DNA from: Knufia peltigerae
Lineage: Eukaryota; Ascomycota; Eurotiomycetes; Chaetothyriales; Trichomeriaceae
DNA: 64,000 bases
NCBI GenBank assembly: GCA_030247855.1
Contig: JAPDRN010000112.1
Location: 1-64,000, forward strand
Direction: 5' to 3'
This document shows, piece after piece, positions 31,974 through 44,877 of this stretch. The position numbers and the translations under genes are program-made. How positions within the stretch are numbered: position 1 is the stretch's first letter; each line of letters opens with the position of its first letter. The notes under the pieces were generated by a model. The model made no database searches. It had not been told where the DNA came from and saw nothing but the letters and a program-made list of their open reading frames with translations.

Positions 31974-32805
31974 TTGATCGAGGTGCAAACCCCCCACCAA
32001 GAACGGCAACAGCTTGTTATCAAAGGCCCCCGATAGCGTCATAGATCGTCTAATCGATACTAGACTCAACTCTCCAAGAGACCAAGAACGGAGTACGGGT
32101 ACTCGACAGACAGTACCTGGATCCTCGGACCTTCAGAACCGACAACGAGGGACGACGACAAAACCCCCCACTGGTGACGAGGGGACCAAAGCACGCAGCA
32201 TCCTTCTTAAACCCCGTAAAGGGGACTCGGGGCACACACTCGCCTGGCAAAATGACCTGAGACGCTTGAGCATGGCATAAAATAGGTGCAGAGGGTACAG
32301 AAGAGGCATGACACGATTAACTCAACATGATATCAGTACGACAAGGAAACTGCATGATGATGAAAGAAATAGAGACTTTTTTATGTCGCGCTCATTAGGA
32401 AATATTCCTGATTACAGTTCTGCATTCTTTTTTGGTTCCTCACTCACAACATACACACACTGTCTCTCGCTTCTCTCTCGAAAGCTGCCTTCCTCGAGCC
32501 CTTCATCACCCAGCATGTTCGTTGTTTCTTCTATCTCCCCTTCTCTCCTTCAGCGCAGCCTCTCTGCATTGTGGTGCCAGCCCGCATGGTCAAGCATATC
32601 ACACCCAAATCAAACTTTATGAAATATTCCCCAACCACCATGCCATCTCCAACTACGTTTGTTTCAAGGATAAGAATACTTGGTTCATACCGATGTTATG
32701 AGATACTCGATATTTTTCGTCACTGAATGCACCGTCGACGAGACGACGATTTGGCAACTCGCTTGCAGCATGTGGCAAGTAGTGAGAATATGCATTACAC
32801 ATTGA
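31974..32805. other. Convergent intergenic region
   Basis: Spacer between the 3' ends of the DHODH and Ssd1 genes. Short frames only, none with motifs. Confidence 0.4.
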
Positions 32806-35800
32806 TTACAATGCATAGGGGTTCATGGAGCGAATAGTCAGGCATCTGGAATTAAAGTCAGTAAAAGGTCTTGAAACCATGCAGATGACCAAAACTTACG
32901 GAGGACTCTTCGTCATATCGGTCTTCAAGATGATCGGAACCCGGGTCATCTCTCGAATATCTTGAATGTACTCGCCACCTTCTTCCCGCAGAGAAAAGTA
33001 GCTTTCGTACTTCTCCTTCTTTGGCAGATGACTCTCGGGGATGTCACCAGTAGGTTTCTTGATTCTCGAATCGGACTGGGTCCTAGCAGGTCCGTGTGCA
33101 GAAGCGCCGTTTCGTCCGGGAGATACTGGCACACTCTGGGTCGAGCGCTCATTCAAAGAGACGCCAGAAGCCATCTCAGTGATTTCCGAAGCAGAGTCTT
33201 CGTCGTCAAAAAGAGCATCGACATCGTCCGTGGACATGGTGTTGCTATCGGTCTGTTTGCGCTGAGCTTCAAATCGTTCCCGGGCACGCTCCTTGGCGGC
33301 TTCTGATGCACCATTGGTTCTGGTACTAGCATTGGCACGAGGTCTCTCGTCCTCTGGAACGTAGGCAGACGAAGGAACACCCTTCTCCCAGTACAGCTCG
33401 AGCACTCGTTCTTCTTTGCGGAACTCGGCTTTCTTCAATGGCAACTGATCACAATGCACACGTTTCTCAAAGCCGTACTCGGGGATAAGAACGTCAAATG
33501 CTGATTCATAGACGCAAATAACAATGCCATCACTGATAAGGTCACCTCCCATGTCTTTACTCTTCTTGTCCATGAGTCTGCAGGACTCGATATGGACGCT
33601 CTGTTCTTGGGCGGAATGAGCAGAGTCTTTCTTGTTGTTGCATTGCTCAGCAGTCTTGGCCAAACTTTCGAGGTCTTCGGCAAACTCGACGGCGCCATTC
33701 GACAGAGCAGATTCTAGCTGACGATGAATGACAATGTCTGCATAACGGCGAGACGGGTTGGTGAAGTGAGCGTAGATGGGCAAGTTGAGAGCATAGTGTT
33801 GGCGTTGTTCCTCCGAAAGCTGATTGCCGAGGTAGTATTTGGCACGTTGGAGCGTCTTCACGAGAAGCGTCTCCATACCTTTGCGAAGATCAGGATCTTG
33901 CACCTGGAAGAGGCTATTTTGAAGAGTTCCACTGCTGCTTGTGTCGATTTCATATCCGGCCCGGGTCATGCGATCAGCAAAGGTCAAAAGACGACGGGGG
34001 TTGGGTGGAGCCTGTCGCCGAAGGAAGGCCTTTTCTGGCATAGCTGCATAGACCTTCTGTGCAACAAAGAAGTTGGCCTTGCAGCTGATCTCTTCCATGA
34101 TCTCGTGAGCAGCGGAAGAATTGAAGATATTCTGTTCCACAGGAACATTCTCGTCGTCGAGCTGGTAGAGAAGTCGAAGTGGCGCGATATCAGCAGAACG
34201 ATGCCCGAATCGAGCTTCACGGAATTTGTTGGCAATGCTATGGAGGGTCTTGATGTCTGCAGCCGTAGCGCCTTGCAGGTCGATGTTTTCGCTTCCTTTA
34301 ATAACGGCGTCAACCTCGTCGTACGCGAGCTTGCCAGAGCTTTGGATGATTGTCTTTCCAATCCAAGGCTCCCCTTCGATCTTGCCAGTGTCAGGATGGA
34401 CCTTGAAGATAACACTGACAGTGAGACGGCCTTGGCCTGGGGACAGCGAGCAGACTTCGGAGGAAAGCTTGGGTGGAAGCATATTGACAGAGCGGGTCAT
34501 CAAATAAACGCCTGTCCCCCGTTTCTTTGCCTCTCGGTCAACAAGAGAGTTTGCCTTGACAAAGTGAGCAATGTCGGCGACATGGACACCGACCTCCACC
34601 AATCCATTATCGAGCTTCTTGATATGAAGAGCATCATCAAGTTCACTCGAATGCATCGGATCGATCGTGAAAGTACGTTCCTTGGTCAGGTCGAGTCTGT
34701 TGGACAAATTTTCCTCACTCTCAGTCTTGAGAGACCAGTCTTCCCAGCCGACGCTCTTCAGCACAGCGTCAGAGAACTCATCAGCGCCAAAATTGTTATC
34801 GCGCAGGAGTGCATCAGTTTCGACGCGCAGATCTCCCATTTCACCCAGCTGTTCAACGAGAGTGCCGAACGGGTGAAGGGAAGTGATGGGCCACCGTTTG
34901 ATGCAAGCAACAAAGATTCTGTTCGCGTAATCCATGTGCTTGTCAACAAAATCCCTTGGTGCTTGTTCGGTAGGGATGGCAATGAGAGGGACACGTTTGT
35001 CAGTCGGTTTGAACCAGACGATCTTCGGCTTTTCTTGTTGGCGCGACTCAGAACGGTTGTGACTACCATCACGTGCCTGACGTTCAGCCTCCTGCTTCTC
35101 TTTGGTGGCTTGGCTGCTTGGTCGAAGGAGACCAAGAGTACCTGAAAACATCTGCCCTGCAACACGTTCGATGACGGCAACGACATGGCCCGCATAAAGT
35201 GGCTTCTGTTCGTCACTAATCTCCTCCTCCTCCATGAGGAGCAGGCTCTGACCTTCGACCTCAACATCGTCATTCTTCTTTTGTGTCGGACGCTGTCGCA
35301 GGCTACCACGTCGCCGGATGCTACCATCTGGAGCAATTGACTGAGTCTCGGTGGATGATGAGGTTTCGTTCTTACCGTTCTGGGCGTTGCTTGAAGAGCG
35401 AGTATCCGTTATGTCCTTGCGCTTCTTTTTTTCCTCCTTCTCTCGTTTTTGACCCCAGACCTCGTCCACGTCGAGGAGCTCGATGGCCACGAGATCACCC
35501 TCCAGAGCACGATTGCGGTCTTTGCTTCCACAAATGAAGATATCAGCGTCAAGATCGCTGGTGGTGACGTACGCATCCGAACGGTTCTTCTTGTTCACAC
35601 GAAGAATACCAGCAACGAGCTGGCCATCATTGAGCAAGGCAGGGAGACTTGCTTGAGGAAGATAGGGGGTGAAGAGAGTTTTGCGTTGTTGTTGCTGCTG
35701 CTGCAAACCCATGGGTGGAGCATGTTGGCTTGCTTGAAGTCCGCCAAGCTGAGCGTTCTGCATCGCTTGCAGCTGCGCCATTTGAAGAGCGTTCAGTTGT

Positions 35801-36954
35801 TGACCAGCAAACATCTGTGGTGCCATCATCATCTGGCCCTGAGGAAGTTGCATGAGCTGTGGCTGTCCGGGATATTGAAATCCGCTCATGGAACCGACTG
35901 ATTGATTCATCGAGCCACGGCCAGCTCTGTGACCAGGTTGGAAGCCTCCGGCACTAGCATTCATACCCTGAGATTGACTGAACTGTCCCATCTGCTGCTG
36001 GCCCTGCTCGTGCTGTTGGTTATTCTGCTGACGCCAATTGCCCTCGAAATTTCGAGATCCTGTACGGCCGTGGCCACTCTGACTGCCACGACGCTGAAGG
36101 TCGGATTGATTTGTTTGCGTGGCACCACCATCATTGTTAGGCATAGGTGGGGGAAATTGGAAGCCACCACGGCCAGCAGCACCACCTCCTCGGGCGCTGC
36201 CAGCTGCCAAACTCTGACTGCGGTTATGGCCACTGACTCGGGCGTTACCAGCACGCTGCAAGCCTAGACCGTGGCCAGTGGAAGGCGTAGACTGTTTGTC
36301 GTCTGAAGGAGTAGCGGCTACCGGGCTGTCGGAGACACCACCTGCTCCTGGGATAGGGAACTGGAACCCGGCCGCAGTTCTCTTCTTCTCCGCCAATTCA
36401 GCCGCCTTCTTTGCCTCTGGAAGGGCCAGAGAGTGACGACGGGCATGACCTTGTGACCCTCCACCTCTTCCACGACCAGCAGCATTTTCTCGATTTTGGT
36501 TCATGGCTTGCTGATTGAAATCACCATAGGTTGAGCCAGCTGTACCGGATGAGGGTGCTGGAGGCGGGCCCATGGCCATACCCGGAAGAGCGGACTGATT
36601 CCTCCGATGGGCAGCAGGCTGAGTAGGAGGATTGGATTGCATTCCCATTTGCTGTTGCATTTGAGGAAACTGAAAGTTGGTATTGTTCGGTGACATCCCA
36701 GCCATATTCGGCTGGCCCTGAATTGGCGAGTAACCAGGCATATTTTGCAGCGGCTGCTGGATCATCCCCATGTTCACATACTGCTGATGAGTGGCAGCGA
36801 TCTGTTGCTGTTGCTGTTGTAGCATTTCAATTTGTTGCTGAAGAGCCAGCTGTTCCATCATGAGCGGAGTGAGTTCGGAGGGACTGCGACGATGGGCAAT
36901 GTGCAATCTGCGTCCGGCAGGGCCAGGAACGCCTGTAGGGTTTTGCTGTGCCAT
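32806..36954 (-). CDS. SSD1: Ssd1-like RNA-binding RNB-domain protein (cell-wall regulator), 1364 aa
   Basis: Exon 1 spans 36954-32900 and a 40-nt last exon lies at 32845-32806, joined over a GTAAGT...CCAG intron; the protein ends IRSMNPYAL (1365 codons). Without the intron the frame would stop after MTKSPP. The N-terminal third is low-complexity, Gln/Gly-rich with QQQQQ, RGRGGG and RRHSLALPE (a likely NDR-kinase/14-3-3 type site). Cold-shock-like domains follow, then the RNB fold (RTFTIDPMHSSELDDALHIK, GVYLMTRSVNMLPPKLSSEV). The acidic residues that bind metal in RNase II/R (DPxDAxDxDD) are replaced here by HSSELDDA, so it is an inactive nuclease that binds mRNA, as in yeast Ssd1, Sts5 and Neurospora GUL-1. 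Acts in the cytoplasm downstream of Cbk1/Orb6/COT-1 kinase. Confidence 0.92.
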
Positions 36955-39310
36955 GTTTGTGATATTTGACCAAAGTGATTGCTAGAGTCTTCGCAATGTC
37001 TGGTGTGGGTTCGGTGGCAGATTTGGAATCAACCCGGGGGTGAGGAGGATGGACGAAAGCAGCGAGGCAGGTCAGGGATTGAATGCAAGGAGGGTTTGTC
37101 CGCTCCGAACTGGAAGAGACTGTTAGCACACTGGTGATACTGAGGGGAGGGGAAAATAGGATAAGCTTGGTGCAATGTGCATTGACTGAAATGCACCTAA
37201 TCGTGGGGTTCATCCTAATGCGGGTGACAGACTCGAGGCTGAATTGACATAAGGTTCGCAGATTCAACGTACCAAAGATTGAAAGACTTGAATTATGGTA
37301 TTGATGCAAGACAGTGTTTGCAGGTAGTCAAGGCGCTGAGATGGTTGTACAAAAGATGCTCAGAAATTTATCGCTCAAGTGTGTCGATGAGAGGGACTGC
37401 GGCCAAGGTGACGGTTGGAAGACCACTCCGGCAGCACGGAGACGGAATTCAAGCAGCACCGAGGTAGTAGCGTTGAGCTGAAAGGCAGTCGCAAGGTAGA
37501 ATCAGAAGATGGTGAATTTGTGATGGTCTTGACTGAAACAATGATTGCGAAGTGCGACTGCGGCTGTGGGCTGATCTCTCGATGACGATGTAAGACTGGG
37601 TGAGGGAAGGACAGGAAGCGGAATAGCTGGCAGCGGACACGGGCGATGGGAGTCGACGCACAAGAGAGTGACTCTGGCTGTTTGCTGGAAGGATTGTCTT
37701 GCGGAGAAGCAAAGGATCGAGGTGTAGAGAGTGAGAGGGTGATGCTAAGGAGGAAGTGGGATGAATGAAGAGGAAAAGCAGAGAGCGAGATGGGAAGAAG
37801 TTTTGGTGGTGTTGACTGCGATCTTTTGAGGGTCGAGTGTGGTAGATACTTTCTAGTGATACGCAATGATGCCAGTGACAGTGGAGGGTTCATGAAGCCT
37901 GGTCTCAGTTTGCAGGGGGGAGATGGGGATATCGTGGCCTAACTTAGAAGCCTTAATCCACCTAGTCGGTGCCTAGCATGTGCCTAGTATGTCCCCTCGA
38001 AGCCTGCAAAAGAGCCTCCAGCCTACCAACAACTGCCTGCAGCCTCTCCTTCGCTACCCGTCGTGCCGCCCACTACGCCGCCCGCTAAGCCCTTAAAGTG
38101 ATTTGGCCCCCTCTTTAGCACGGTCCAGTCCTCCACCACCAGTTTGCCATCATCTGTGAAAATGCAATACGGGAGGCTTGCGGGAGATGTGCAACAACCG
38201 AATGCCATTGTTCTGGTAGTACGGCGTGGATTTTAAATGAACAGTACTGTATGGTGTACACATGTAGAGCACGAGAATGTGACCTGTTTCTCTTACGGAC
38301 CAACTTGATGTGTGTTTATTACTGACCACACGAACCTTGATCGGCCGTCGTCCTTTCCCCTTGATGTTTGGCAAATGATATTCGCATCAAACCCTGACAT
38401 ACAACCCACTGTACTCTACCTACAAATGTGTCTCGTGAGTTTGATAAGTTCTCAAACAGGGGAAGCAATGTGTTCTCGTATCGATACCTTTCTGGGTATT
38501 CGAGCTGTGAAGGCCGTCGACGGTCGAGGTTGATGCCAAGAAAGCAGGAGGCGGGCGGATGCGGTGCCGCGACTCCTCACATTCTGCTTCTCTCCATCTC
38601 CAATTCCTCTCCCTCTCATGGTCGGTTTCCGTCAAGGTCGCTCTCTCACACACACTTGTCGCTGTGCGCAACTGTAGACACAACTTGCCACCCACGATTC
38701 GCTAACGCTTCGACACGAAACGCCTCGACTATCGACCGCCTGTGTTGTTTCTCCGCAGCCCTGAAACAAATTGCTCGGGCTTGCACTGTATCTTCTCAGC
38801 TCTAGAACCGCCTCTGTCGCTCTTGATTCCTTCCGACGCGCCACACGACACTGTTCATCACATTCGTCACCTTCACCATTCTTTGGCACTAGGTTTCGAA
38901 TTTAGTTACAGAAATCGAGCGCATTTCTTGGCTTTTTCAACTACACGTTCTTTGTTCCCTTTGTTCATTCTAGGGTTTCGATCTGCGACTTTCATTTAGT
39001 CATACGGGTATTCCTTGACACCTGGCCGGGTGCAGTTACGAAATCGAGAGAGCGCTTTCTATCAATCGCCCCCCAAGCCGGCCCTAGTTTCTCGAGCAAT
39101 TGTCGGATCACAACGCGTCTCTGTAAGGTCTGTTGAGGTCACTTAGCCGCTGGCAACCCTGATGGCTACCTTCAACTGAGCTCCATCGTCTGGATATTGG
39201 CTAGTGTGGTCGAGATCTGGAGCTCTGGAATTCTGATTCCTGCACCGCTGAAGTCTTTCCCGCAACAAGTCCGCGAGGTTCTTCAGCAGCATCACGTGAC
39301 GTCCATCCGG
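36955..39310. promoter_or_regulatory. 2.35-kb divergent region between SSD1 and GLE1
   Basis: Large head-to-head intergenic region. Fungal SSD1 genes commonly have long leaders, and on the minus strand several frames (for example 37309-36827, 37893-37375) could be upstream ORFs or leader introns; none has a recognisable product. A short tandem ctcacacacac lies near 38645. No RNA gene seen. Confidence 0.45.
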
Positions 39311-41082
39311 ATGGCTCAAACAAAACTTCACTCATCGCCCTTTTCGGCCAGAAATAGCCCGCGCAATAGAAGACTGGACGAAAGTCCATCAAGACAATTA
39401 CAATTTGAACTAGAACGGACTTTTAGCCAAATTCAATTGCAAGAATGTGAGCGCCAAAAGGTTTACGTCTATCAACGACGTCAGCAACAAGAGGAACTAG
39501 ATGCGAAAGAGCTTGCACAAGCCGAGGCGCACCGCACGGAGTTGAGTCTGGCAAATGCCCAACATGAGGTTGTGCGGTTACAGGCTGAGGCGGTTCTTCA
39601 CGCGTATCTGAAAAAGGAAGAGGAGGACAGAAGACGTCGTGAAGAAGAACGCAAGCGGCGGGAAGAGGAGGAGCGAAAACGACGCGAGTCCGAAGAGGCT
39701 CAGAGACGCGCAGAGCAGGAGCGCAAAGCTCTCGAGGAAAGGGAGCGTAAGGAGCAAGAAGAGCGAGCCAAAGCTGAAGCTCAGCGACAGGCTCTACTCG
39801 AAAAACAAAAGGCCGAGGCTGAGGAGCAACGGCGAAAAGAGAAAGAAGCAGAAGAGCGCAAGCAGCAGGAAGAAAAGGCCAGGGCTCATCAAGAAGCAGC
39901 ACTGAAGCAGCAAGAGGCTGAAAAGGCTGCTGCTGCTAATGCCGCGGCCGCTAAGGTTCAAACCACCGCACCAACATCTGCTCAAATTCCTGCAGGCAGA
40001 GCCCCCACAAATATAGAAACGATACATCAGAATTATCTGGCGATCCACAAGAAGCTAAAAACATTCCGAAAGCAATTCACGGAGAATGTCAAGAAAGATC
40101 CAACTCTGAAACCACATGTGGGCGATATGAGACGAGCCATGAGAACTAGTGTTGGACAACTCACAGACGACAAGGTTGGTAACCGGAAAGCAGTAAGTTG
40201 ACGTAATTATGGCATAGATTGCTCCATCACTGATGTCGCATACAGCATGATCGGGTTCGAATTACACTACAGAAAGCCTTGAAAGAGCTGCCCTCACCTT
40301 TGGTTCCAGTCAATGACTATGTCCCTTCCCATCTATCACTGAACGACAACGGTGCCACGACGATCCCATCGTTGGCTCTCTACTTGCTTTCAGTCTTTAG
40401 CAAGGCCATCATCAACGCTTTCGTGGGAGAATGTGCTGTCAATCCCAAAGCTGCCGAGCCGATCGGTACATTGGTCGCTCAGATATTCTCCATGGCAGAA
40501 TTGCAGTTCCCAAGGAATCTGCAAGTATCCAACGGCGCATCAAACATGCCACCGAGTGAATCACTCATATCAATCCTCATGTGCAAATTCCATGCCTCGG
40601 CTCCTATCTTGTTCGGTATCTATGGACCAGAAACCACAAACGCGGGCAAGCTGAGGCTTGGTTGGCGCCTGGACAATGTGTCGGACGACAAAAAGGCTTT
40701 TGTTACTGAAAACAAGCATTACGACCGTCAAACCGGTCTCGGGGTTGGGTACGCCTCGATAGCTCTACGAAATTTCTCTCGAGCCAAGATGTCTAACCCT
40801 TGGCCACCCACGCACTTCTGGTCCAGCCTCGCGCTTATCGTCAACACGCCGCCTTCAGAAGTTCAGATTAGTCATCTGACTCTTTTGAAGAACATGCTCG
40901 AGAATAATGCGGTGGAACGGTTTCTCCTCTTCTTTGGAGCGGCTGGAGTGGCGGCTTTGCGTCAGGCGGTCGTCGAGTTTCCTCGAAAGTTGTCGAGAGA
41001 GTTGCAGGAGAAACCAATTACAAAAGCAATGGCGTTGATGGTAGAGGCTTGGGCAACAGAAAAACATTTCAGATTGGATTAA
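39311..41082 (+). CDS. GLE1: mRNA export mediator Gle1-like nucleoporin, 572 aa
   Basis: The start is the ATG at 39311 (MAQTKLHSSPF); the frame is open further upstream only from TTG. Exon 1 ends at 40192, a 53-nt intron follows, and exon 2 (40246-41082) completes 573 codons. Residues about 60-220 form a long, highly charged coiled coil (EERKRREEEERKRRE and similar), then an Ala/Gln linker. The C-terminal Gle1 domain begins at about residue 235: NIETIHQNYLAIHKKLKTFR, then IPSLALYLLSVFSKAIINAF, GPETTNAGKLRLGW, TGLGVGYASIALRNFS and NPWPPTHFW. It activates the DEAD-box ATPase Dbp5 with InsP6 at the cytoplasmic face of the nuclear pore. Intact and of usual length. Confidence 0.92.
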
Positions 41083-41426
41083 ACTTGGGTCATGATATTG
41101 TGACTACAATGGTACAAGCATGGTCCGGAGTGCACGGTTTTTCTTTTCCAAGTTTGAGCCGCCGAGAACATTTATTTCTCAGTGTTCGTTGCAAGAATGG
41201 ACGGATGAATGAACTGACGCCATCTGCAAATATATGGCCTATATGAATACGATTACTCCGTATGACCTTTCCGTTCACCCTACAACCAGCTTGTTTCGGT
41301 TCTCCGCCGGACGTCTGACTTGAGACATTCGTCTTCCTTCTGATTTGAGACCAGCTTGAATTTCAGCAGAGGTGTATTTGTGTTTGATTTTGAGACATTT
41401 CTTGCTTTTCTGTCGCTCACGCTCAC

Positions 41427-42581
41427 TCACTCCGTCTCCCTCAACGGCGCCTCTTTGTCAAAGGGCCAGGACTGCGGGATCTTGGTGGCGATCCACCTCG
41501 CGATCGCGGCATTGACCTGCTCGGGCTGTTCCATGGCGACCCAGTGGCCCGCCTCCTCGATCCGGACCTCCATGTGTTTCCGACAGAAACTCTCCATCGG
41601 TTCTTTAATTTTGGAGTTGTACGTTCCCACGACGTGGTCCTGCCTCGCGTCGACGAACAGCGTCGGCACGCTCACGACTCCCTCGTTGACGGACCAGTCG
41701 TCGGCCCAGACCTTGTTGGCGGCGTGGTTCATGTACCACGCCGTCGGACCCCAGAAGCCTCCCTTTGTGTATGCATCGACCATGTCCGCCAACATCTCTT
41801 CGTCCAGCAACGACTCCGCAATGTCGGTTTCTGGGGCTTTTGCGGCACCGCCGAACAGACCGCCATCTCTGGTCACGGTACTCGTAGGCGCGCGGTGACC
41901 CTTGCTTTTTCCAGTTTCGTCCTTGTCGTCCTCCTCGATCCGCGTATCGCCGTGCTTGACTGCTGGACGAATCATTGCTTTCAAAAAGTTCCCGACGTCC
42001 GCTTCGCACAGTTTTATGGCCTTTTCAAAGTTGGCCCCATCATCCGCCTCGCACCACTTTTGATAGTCCCATTGGGCATTGGGGAATTCCTCCTCTGGGT
42101 ACAAGTCCCGGTTGGCGTACTTGATGAGCTCGTCGACACCCATCTCGAGCGTGCGGTACGGCAGGCACATGTTGACCACCCCGCGGCATGCTTCCGGGTT
42201 GTGGGCGAGCAAGGCCCAGACCAGACCCGCACCCCAGTCGTGGCCGACCCAGACGGCGTCTTCGCGGCCCAGCCCCCTTTTCAAAAACAACAACATGACG
42301 TTGACGAGGGACTGCATCGAGTAGTCTTCCTTGTTTCGCGTGATTGTCGAGGCCCCATAACCCGGCATGTCCGGAGCGACGACTCTGAACCCTAGACCGG
42401 CAAAGGTCGAGAGTTGTGGACGCCATGTAACGGAAAGTGATGGCCAGCCGTGGACGAAGATCAAGAGTGGTCCATCTTCTGGACCAGACGACAGGTAAGA
42501 GATGGTCTTGAACGGGGACCGAGCCGTGTCGTGGGTGAATTCGTGACGGGTGATTTTGTTCGACCAGGAGGGGGTGGCCAT
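41427..42581 (-). CDS. Epoxide hydrolase-type alpha/beta hydrolase, 384 aa
   Basis: Single exon from ATG 42581. Motifs in order: oxyanion HGWP (44-47), nucleophile Asp115 in GHDWGAGLVW, a helical lid with Tyr in FWGPTAWYMN, the acid Asp in FVDARQDHV and the base His in EEAGHWVAMEQPE. This is the soluble epoxide hydrolase arrangement (Asp-His-Asp plus lid Tyr), which opens epoxides to diols via an ester on Asp. An insertion of about 40 charged residues in the lid (TRIEEDDKDETGKSKGHRAP) is unusual. No signal peptide, so probably cytosolic. Substrate unknown; neighbours are an esterase, a beta-lactamase-like hydrolase and PAL. Confidence 0.88.
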   Translation of the reverse strand: MATPSWSNKITRHEFTHDTARSPFKTISYLSSGPEDGPLLIFVHGWPSLSVTWRPQLSTFAGLGFRVVAPDMPGYGASTITRNKEDYSMQSLVNVMLLFLKRGLGREDAVWVGHDWGAGLVWALLAHNPEACRGVVNMCLPYRTLEMGVDELIKYANRDLYPEEEFPNAQWDYQKWCEADDGANFEKAIKLCEADVGNFLKAMIRPAVKHGDTRIEEDDKDETGKSKGHRAPTSTVTRDGGLFGGAAKAPETDIAESLLDEEMLADMVDAYTKGGFWGPTAWYMNHAANKVWADDWSVNEGVVSVPTLFVDARQDHVVGTYNSKIKEPMESFCRKHMEVRIEEAGHWVAMEQPEQVNAAIARWIATKIPQSWPFDKEAPLRETE

Positions 42582-43206
42582 GGTCCAGCACTAGTACGAG
42601 CAAAATGAGGATGGCGTACTCATCAAGTAAGGGAAAGGCTGTATATTCTTACTTCATCGAGAAGTAGAATGTGTGTTTTTGATGGGCCGGTGGTCTGGAA
42701 TAGGGAGAATGATCTTTCTCCAAAGAGTGGACGTGGACATTGCGAGTATTTATGTCCAATCCACTCATAGGCCTCGTTTTGTGTCAAATGCAACATATTT
42801 TATCATTCCGTTTAGTTGTCTTCGTCCTCGTCCAGCGAGAGGAGAGAGAGGGGGCTCTCTGCATGAAGTAAAAGTCGGAAGAGTGGAAGTGCCGCCAGAC
42901 ACTAAGGGAAACCCCGCTCCATAGAATAAAAGAGCACAGAGGAATAGTAATCGTAAGCACGATGCTCGCAACATGTCACATCTTACGGACTAGAGTAGTC
43001 TGGGTTCGAGGGAGAATCAACATTAGGTTTTCAGAAATACTTTACGATTCAGTGTTTCCACTGCCTTGAGACTGACGATGAAAAGTTGTGGTGTTTGTGA
43101 CGAGGCTGTTGAGTTGATTCTAAATAATATACGGACGAATTGGATGTCCACTCATATCTGCTCATATCTACACCGAGAACGCAATTGATATCCACCCAAA
43201 CCTCGT
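42582..43206. other. Intergenic region
   Basis: Between the epoxide hydrolase start and the 3' end of the carboxylesterase, both minus strand. No gene or repeat recognised; likely the epoxide hydrolase promoter. Confidence 0.4.
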
Positions 43207-44877
43207 CTATGGCAATGAATCATGCCCAAGAGCCATCAACTTGTGATTGTACCGCCTCACAGTCTTGGTTCCATCCCTTTCTCCAAAGATCCGTCTCCAT
43301 CGATCAGGTTCATCGACCTTGGCAAGCCCGCTTTGAGTACCACTAAACACCATCACTCGTTGGTTCTCCTTGTACGTCTCCCACGGCTGCTTGCTATATG
43401 TAAAGTCCAAGACGGCTTCGTTGAACTTGTCGACCGTCGCTCTGACATCTTCTGCTGCACCGGGTCCGGCGAGTGACGGATACCTACAAAAGAAGGCGTT
43501 GTCGAGAGAGTGGAAGGCAAACCCGTAAAATGGGCTCTTTGGGAACGGATCTGGCTGATCGAACCTGTAGAGACTGACGGGGGGAGACGACGTGCTTGAT
43601 TGCTCGGCGACAATGTAAGGGAGTCCTGAGAAGTTCGTGTCGGTCACGATGTCAATCAAGCCCTTCAAGTTGGCTTCAGCAGACGAGTCTGGGTCGATAC
43701 CATATGCCTTCATCAACGCAGTTGCGTCATTCTGGTCTTGCACGACCGCTGTCACTCTCTCCTTGTACTGCTCGGGTTTCCACGCTCGCCAACCCATACC
43801 GATACCGAAAACGGCCGCTTCATGTTTCGTCGAGCCCACCACCACGCCCTTCACCCACGGACCCAGAGGGGCTGGCCCTGCGGTAGGGGTCGTGCCATCT
43901 TGAAAAACAAACCATTCCGGATCCCAATGTGGGGTCGAGAAGGAGTGTCCGATGAGCTTGAGGATATCGTCGGACGACAATGCTCTCAACGCCGCTAGCT
44001 TTTCATCGGTGGAGGCGGTGCTGGAGACAGCCGCGCTGTTAACGAGCTTGTCAAAAGTCGCTTGTGACTCCTCTGGACGAGGATAGTCGAGGTTGGGACT
44101 TGACATGATCATTCCTCGTTGACAAACCGGGACATCTGATCGAAGGTGAGCAAGAACGGACAGCCCTCCAGCAGATTCGCCGGCGATGGTCACATTGGAT
44201 GCATCACCGCCGAATGAAGATATGTGCTTTTGCACCTGTCAAATTGATGTTAGCACGAGGAGGATGCATTATGGGGAAATCCGCTAATCACATACCCAGA
44301 GTAATGCCAGCCTCTGGTCGTAAAAAGCCATATTCGCATAAGGCTTCTCTCCATCCTTTGCTGCTTCGTCTTTCAACTCTTTGGAAGTCAAGAACCCGAA
44401 ATATCCCAGTCGGTAATTCAGCGAAACGTACACAACCGGTTTACCAATGTTGACTGCGTGTTGGACCAGGTTGTTGCCATCAAACTCCCAACCTCCATCT
44501 CCGAAGACGAACCCTCCACCATGTATCCACACCAGGACAGGCAACGATTTTGATTGAGGCGCTGTCGGAGTGAAGACATTGAGTCGGAGACAACCAAATT
44601 CATCATCAGGCACTTCTACCTTTTGCACTCCTTTGTACAATGGCAGGTCTTTGGGTCTGGGATTCTGTGGACATCTTGGGCCGTAACGTGTTGCGTCCAG
44701 GGCGCCAGTCTGATTCGGGTGATCGATTGGCTTTGACTGTCGAAATCTAGCTGGAATAGTAGCATACTGGATACCGAGATAGTTTGAAACTTGTGTCCTT
44801 TCATTGACGAACCCCTTGACTTCGAGATCTCCAAGCCGAGTCGAGGTGGAGCGAGATTGGTCCGAGGTGCTGCCCAT
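43207..44877 (-). CDS. Type-B carboxylesterase, 536 aa
   Basis: Exon 1 is 44877-44296 and exon 2 is 44235-43207, with a 60-nt phase-0 intron (GTATGT...GACAG). Motifs: GIQYATIPARF, FGCLRLNVFTP (the EDCLxLxV signature region), oxyanion WIHGGGFVFGDG, nucleophile elbow GESAGG (Ser215) and KHEAAVFGIGMG with the acidic member; the catalytic His is in the last third (FHSLDNAFF). No signal peptide, so intracellular. Hydrolyses carboxylic esters, possibly of natural products. It lies upstream of the divergent beta-lactamase-like gene, with about 1 kb between the starts. Confidence 0.9.

Noticed and set aside
31053..32069. 338-codon open frame opposite the DHODH gene
   Set aside because: Shadow caused by the GC-rich DHODH codons; low-complexity Gly/Arg/His composition.
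33724..35145. 473-codon open frame on the plus strand
   Set aside because: Antisense shadow of the SSD1 coding sequence; no motif and no codon bias of its own.
41544..42395. 283-codon open frame opposite the epoxide hydrolase
   Set aside because: Antisense shadow of an intact enzyme gene.
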